In this document: piece by piece, positions 61,101 to 64,000 of the stretch
Position numbering within the stretch: the first letter of the stretch is position 1
How the letters are laid out: each line of letters opens with the position of its first letter
The notes under the pieces: generated by a model
The model's database searches: none
Seen by the model: only the letters and a program-made list of their open reading frames with translations
Told to the model about the DNA's origin: nothing
Position numbers and translations under genes: made by a program
Origin: Phytoseiulus persimilis
Taxonomy: Eukaryota > Arthropoda > Arachnida > Mesostigmata > Phytoseiidae
Direction of reading: 5' to 3'
DNA length: 64,000 nucleotides
NCBI GenBank assembly: GCA_037576195.1
Contig: CM075103.1
Coordinates: 32,510,723-32,574,722, forward strand

Positions 61101-63792
61101 CTGGAATCCGAGGGATAACCTAGCTTCTCACAAATTTTCGCCTCGAATGCCGCATCAGATGATCAGATCGCGAAGTTGACAATAATTGCCAACTTGGCAG
61201 ATAGAGAACTTCTCAGATCGCAAACTGGGGGCATACAGACTACTCATATAGCGAAGCTGGCCGTCAAGGAACTGGACGGGTAGTGAAACGGGCAGAAACT
61301 GAAGTGGTCAGATAGCACAGCTCCCGGATCGCTGATTCCTTGCTTCTTCGCCTCTCCGGTGGTTTGGAGACCGGAGGTTCATTCTCCACAGAGTCTGTTA
61401 CACAGCATGTCCGCTATCTGCGAAGTTCGCTATCTGGAAATTCCGGCCTCCACTACGTTTGTCATCTGAGAAGTTGACTATGTGCGGGACCTTGGGCTCA
61501 CTCTATTCCCACAAGCGTAGTGCAGTATCGGATATGGGTCGACAGCCGTCGGAAATCTTCCAGAGATGATGTATTCCTTGTTTGGAAGAGATTCCTCAAA
61601 TAGAGGCGCTTTCTCCCGATTCCCGCAGGTATGGACATTTATACTCCTGTCTCTCGTTATGGCATGTATCACTGTTCATCTCGTGTCATCACAGAACACC
61701 GTCGATTCTAAGAGGAAGCGAAACCCAGACTACCTATTGTTCACGGCACTGCTCCTGAAACAGAGTGAGGATGAAGATTCGACTGAAATCAAAACTAGTT
61801 GTACAATTGGTCGTTCACGCCTGTCGTTGGCATGTTCCATTGCCTCAGGTTTCTGAAAGTCCGTCCCAACTGTTCGGTCACCTCCAGTCCGTCCCACAGC
61901 TCACGACGGCTATGAAGAACTGCCGACATGCAGTTATCGGATACTCTTGATGAGCTGGGCGATATTCTGCTTTCTGCTCGGGAATTCGTTTTCGGGATGC
62001 GTATTGGCTTTCATGAACGTCCGACTCTACGATACGGGCATCAACAACATGGCCGCTCTGGAAGATGCTTTGGAAAATATGAGGTTCACGGCAGGCACGT
62101 CGCGAGGTAATTCCGTGTCGGATATGATATACGTGAGTGATTTCTGAGTGTCTTCTGCCATTTAATTGTTCCTTTGCTGTGAAGGAATCGAGACGGGGAA
62201 TCAAAATGTTTCATCTCTCTAACCTCTGCTGCAATCTATTTTCTCGACAGGAGCCAATGGGGAACAAGATTTTCACGCTATTGAAGCGCCAAGCCTTGAA
62301 AAGGCCAGAGTTGTTGGTGCCGGATGCGAGAGAGGGCCTCAAGAGATCGCTTCAGCAGAGGTGAATGTGCTGGATGGAATCCCGTTCCTAATTCCCACAA
62401 CCCGACGCATCATACCAATATTTTCAACTTTCGTCGCCGCAGATACGCATTCATTGGCGCTAGGAATATTCTGATGAGCACTGCACTGGAGCTCCATCTC
62501 GCTGACCGTCTGGTCCCCGCAGAAGATTTCTTCACGTTCACTCTGATCGCCATGATGGGTCAGAAGAAATGTTTCCTGAAACCAAAAATGGACGTGATGT
62601 GAGTAAGGGTGGACAAAGAGCCTGAAGCTCGCCTTGTCCGAGGAGCCGCAGACTCCGACGGTGAACGCAGGTGTAGCCTGCGATTCTCTCTTGGAAGGTG
62701 TTCATCCATGATTCCATGGGGAAGTTCGTGGTCTATCCCAGGATCCTTCCTCGAGTGAACCACGGGTGCTCCAGCAAAAATTTCGAAGAGATGTTGATGC
62801 TCAGAGAGATGTCTCTGTTCCACAGAATGATGGACTGTTCCTTAGGGTATCACTCTCGCCCTCCTAAGAATATGGACATTTATACTACTGAAGCTCGATC
62901 CGCGAAATCAATGATTTCTCTATGAGAATGAGGTTCCCAGTAGTCCTAACGGTTAGGATAGCTCTGCGGTTAGATTCTGCAATTGTGATTTGGTCGAAGT
63001 ACACCAGTGATGGAACACTTCTCAGTTAACAGATATTTGGATCGCCATGGTCGATTTCAGAGACCAGTTTCCGAACTCAGAATGCTCAGCCATCAGTCCC
63101 GATATCGGAGTGATCGCATGAACACTCAGCGAATGAAGATTTCACGAATACAAATATCTGCATATGAGCTGTGGGACAACCGTGGGGTCAGATTCCGCGG
63201 AAAACCTCAATTTCTAATTGTCGAGTTGTGAAACTCCTCATCTCGGCTCTACATCTGCTTAGAGTTCCCTGAGAGAACTGCCCAGAACCCGCTTCCCAGA
63301 ATGATCTCGACGAGCACTGAAAACCCCTCTGTTCTCTTCCACAGAATAACCCGAGTTCAGGCTGGGGGGATCTACAGTAAATATCTGCGGGATGCCCTTG
63401 ATCAGAAGAGCCTGGGCTCGAAAGATAAACGTGAAGTACATGTCCTTCGTTTTGGAGACTTTGGAGCTCATTTCATCGTTCTGACGATAGGAATAATCGC
63501 GTCGACACTCAGTTTCTTCATGCGATATCTCTGCTGCAGAACGAATAAGAAGGAAGAACCTCCTACATCGTTCTGGAATCCGTCTTCCAGGCCTGATTCA
63601 ATCAGACTTATCAAGGAGGAAGAGATTGAAAAACTCAGGAAACGAGGCGTGAAAGAACTTCAATTCTCCAGACTCCGTGGTCGCGGCCGTCTAGCTCACG
63701 CGAGAAGAAACGGCGGTATCGTGAGACTGGGAGGTAATATCTACGGTTCTACGTTCTCACCACCCCGGTTCTCATCGTGCACAATGATATGA
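55199..63792 (+). CDS. Divergent ionotropic receptor G, complete, 11 exons, very large introns
   Basis: Exons 55199-55552, 58699-58860, 58955-59110, 59246-59349, 60698-60791, 60929-61087, 61629-61764, 61900-62132, 62251-62360, 62443-62598 and 63345-63792 total 2112 nt: 703 codons plus TGA, no internal stop. Exons 1-10 have exactly the lengths of those in F. A signal-peptide-like N-terminus is followed by the CCQG and CCECG extracellular region. S1 keeps R305 (TLSRSAV), S312 and Y315; TM1 is VWTFILLSLVMACITVHLV; TM2 ends NSFSGCVLAFMNVRLY; TM3 is HFIVLTIGIIASTLSFFMRY. The cytoplasmic tail is 27 residues longer than in F, with an acidic-basic stretch, and ends CTMI. Intron 1 (3.1 kb) holds a MITE and the satellite. 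Closest relative here is F. Probable chemosensory channel subunit. Confidence 0.92.
55620..56337. mobile_element. Inverted-repeat element (718 bp) in intron 1 of receptor G
   Basis: The ends CAGGGTGTG and CACACCCTG are inverted, and similarity continues inward for about 160 bp per arm (55620-55790 against 56175-56337), including GTGTTTCGAGCT and CACTGTTGCGTTTCGCAG with their complements. The flanking bases are TA on both sides, compatible with a TA target duplication. The central 380 bp has no recognisable transposase. Confidence 0.65.
56373..56940. repeat. 45-bp satellite array, about 12 units, in intron 1 of receptor G
   Basis: Tandem units of about 45 bp with CTGGAGGGGTGATTCCAGGA, then CCAATCTGACCATACTTTTC. 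A leader segment (GTCAGTTTGTCCGCACTCCT) occurs twice, near 56350 and 56518, showing a larger duplication. Same family as 2551-2830. As 45 is divisible by three, the minus strand stays open as a 15-residue repeat (GPGITPP...), but this is a by-product of the repeat. Confidence 0.9.
57045..57300. repeat. Diverged 45-bp satellite units
   Basis: About five degenerate units of the same satellite (ATCGATCTGACCATACTTTT, GGTGATACCGGTGTCG and similar), separated from the main array by about 100 bp of unrelated sequence. Confidence 0.75.
57301..57423 (+). repeat. Dispersed repeat, copy 2
   Basis: Direct-orientation relative of 37164-37290 (TGACAACATG, ATCAACCGAATGA, GATAGTTTC, AAAGTGCCTG in the same order). 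It directly follows the satellite. Confidence 0.65.
62936..63013 (+). repeat. tRNA-like segment in intron 10 of receptor G
   Basis: AGTCCTAACGGTTAGGATAG resembles the D-arm of tRNA-Glu/Asp (GGTC-TAGCGGTTAGGAT). A weak B-box-like GGTCGAAGTAC follows about 35 bp later. The acceptor and anticodon stems are not convincing, so a tRNA-derived SINE or pseudo-tRNA is more likely than a functional tRNA. Confidence 0.35.
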
Positions 63793-64000
63793 TCATCGTC
63801 AGGGCCGTGAATTATATTGCGTCAGCGGAAACTGACGAAGCAAATAAATAAAAGTCTAGTCAGGAACGAGGCAACGCGTTTCAATCTTTTGCTTGATGGA
63901 ACATACCCAACACCTGAGTATCAGGTAGGAGGAGATGAACATCAGTCGTTGGACTTCTGAAGAGTTTCGGAGTCCTAACTGAGCATATTGGAAGTCGAGA
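63793..64000. other. 3' flank of receptor G
   Basis: Short downstream flank with the poly(A) signal listed separately; nothing else is seen before the window ends. Confidence 0.5.
63843..63852 (+). terminator. Poly(A) signal of receptor G
   Basis: AATAAATAAA gives two overlapping AATAAA hexamers about 50 bp after the stop codon of receptor G, a normal distance for a short 3' UTR. The other receptor copies lack such an obvious signal. Confidence 0.7.

Overview
This is eukaryotic nuclear DNA. Genes are split into small exons with GT...AG introns, long open frames are absent, and the spacers are full of inverted-repeat elements, a 45-bp satellite and retroelement debris. The recognisable genes are divergent ionotropic receptors (IRs), relatives of ionotropic glutamate receptors that arthropods use as chemosensory channels. 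Base composition looks close to 50 percent GC and most introns are short. Together with a tandem expansion of divergent IRs, this fits a chelicerate, perhaps a mite such as a phytoseiid. That placement is inference, not something the sequence proves.

Layout: six IR loci lie head to tail on the plus strand and share one 11-exon plan. (A) 77-1857 is the intact 3' half (exons 6-11) of a gene cut by the left window edge. A gene-poor stretch of about 16 kb follows (1858-18000). (B) 18134-25650 is a pseudogene with stop codons and frameshifts; its exons 10-11 lie 2.9 kb beyond exon 9. (D) 28205-32841 is a strongly decayed copy with a hAT-type miniature element in intron 9. (E) 37600-41134 is a nearly complete copy with two opposite 1-nt frameshifts in exon 1 and a lost exon 10 donor. 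(F) 45325-49456 and (G) 55199-63792 are intact; their 11 exons join to 676 and 703 codons plus stop. Name C was used only for the 3' exons now assigned to B.

The receptors have a hydrophobic N-terminus, a cysteine-bearing extracellular region (exons 1-4), ligand-binding lobe S1 (exons 5-6), TM1 (exon 7), pore loop and TM2 with a degenerate form of the iGluR channel motif (exon 8), lobe S2 (exons 9-11) and TM3 plus a variable cytoplasmic tail (exon 11). Intron phases are the same in every copy, so the array arose by tandem duplication and now shows birth and death.

The most interesting new signal is a block of about 50-65 bp shared upstream of the start codons of B, F and G, 70-100 bp before ATG. 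It may be a common promoter or 5' leader element. Spacers and large introns hold at least six inverted-repeat (MITE or foldback) elements, a hAT-type miniature element with a clear target duplication, a non-LTR retrotransposon remnant, tRNA-derived SINE-like pieces and two loci of the same 45-bp satellite. No bacterial-type features, rRNA genes or CRISPR arrays were seen.
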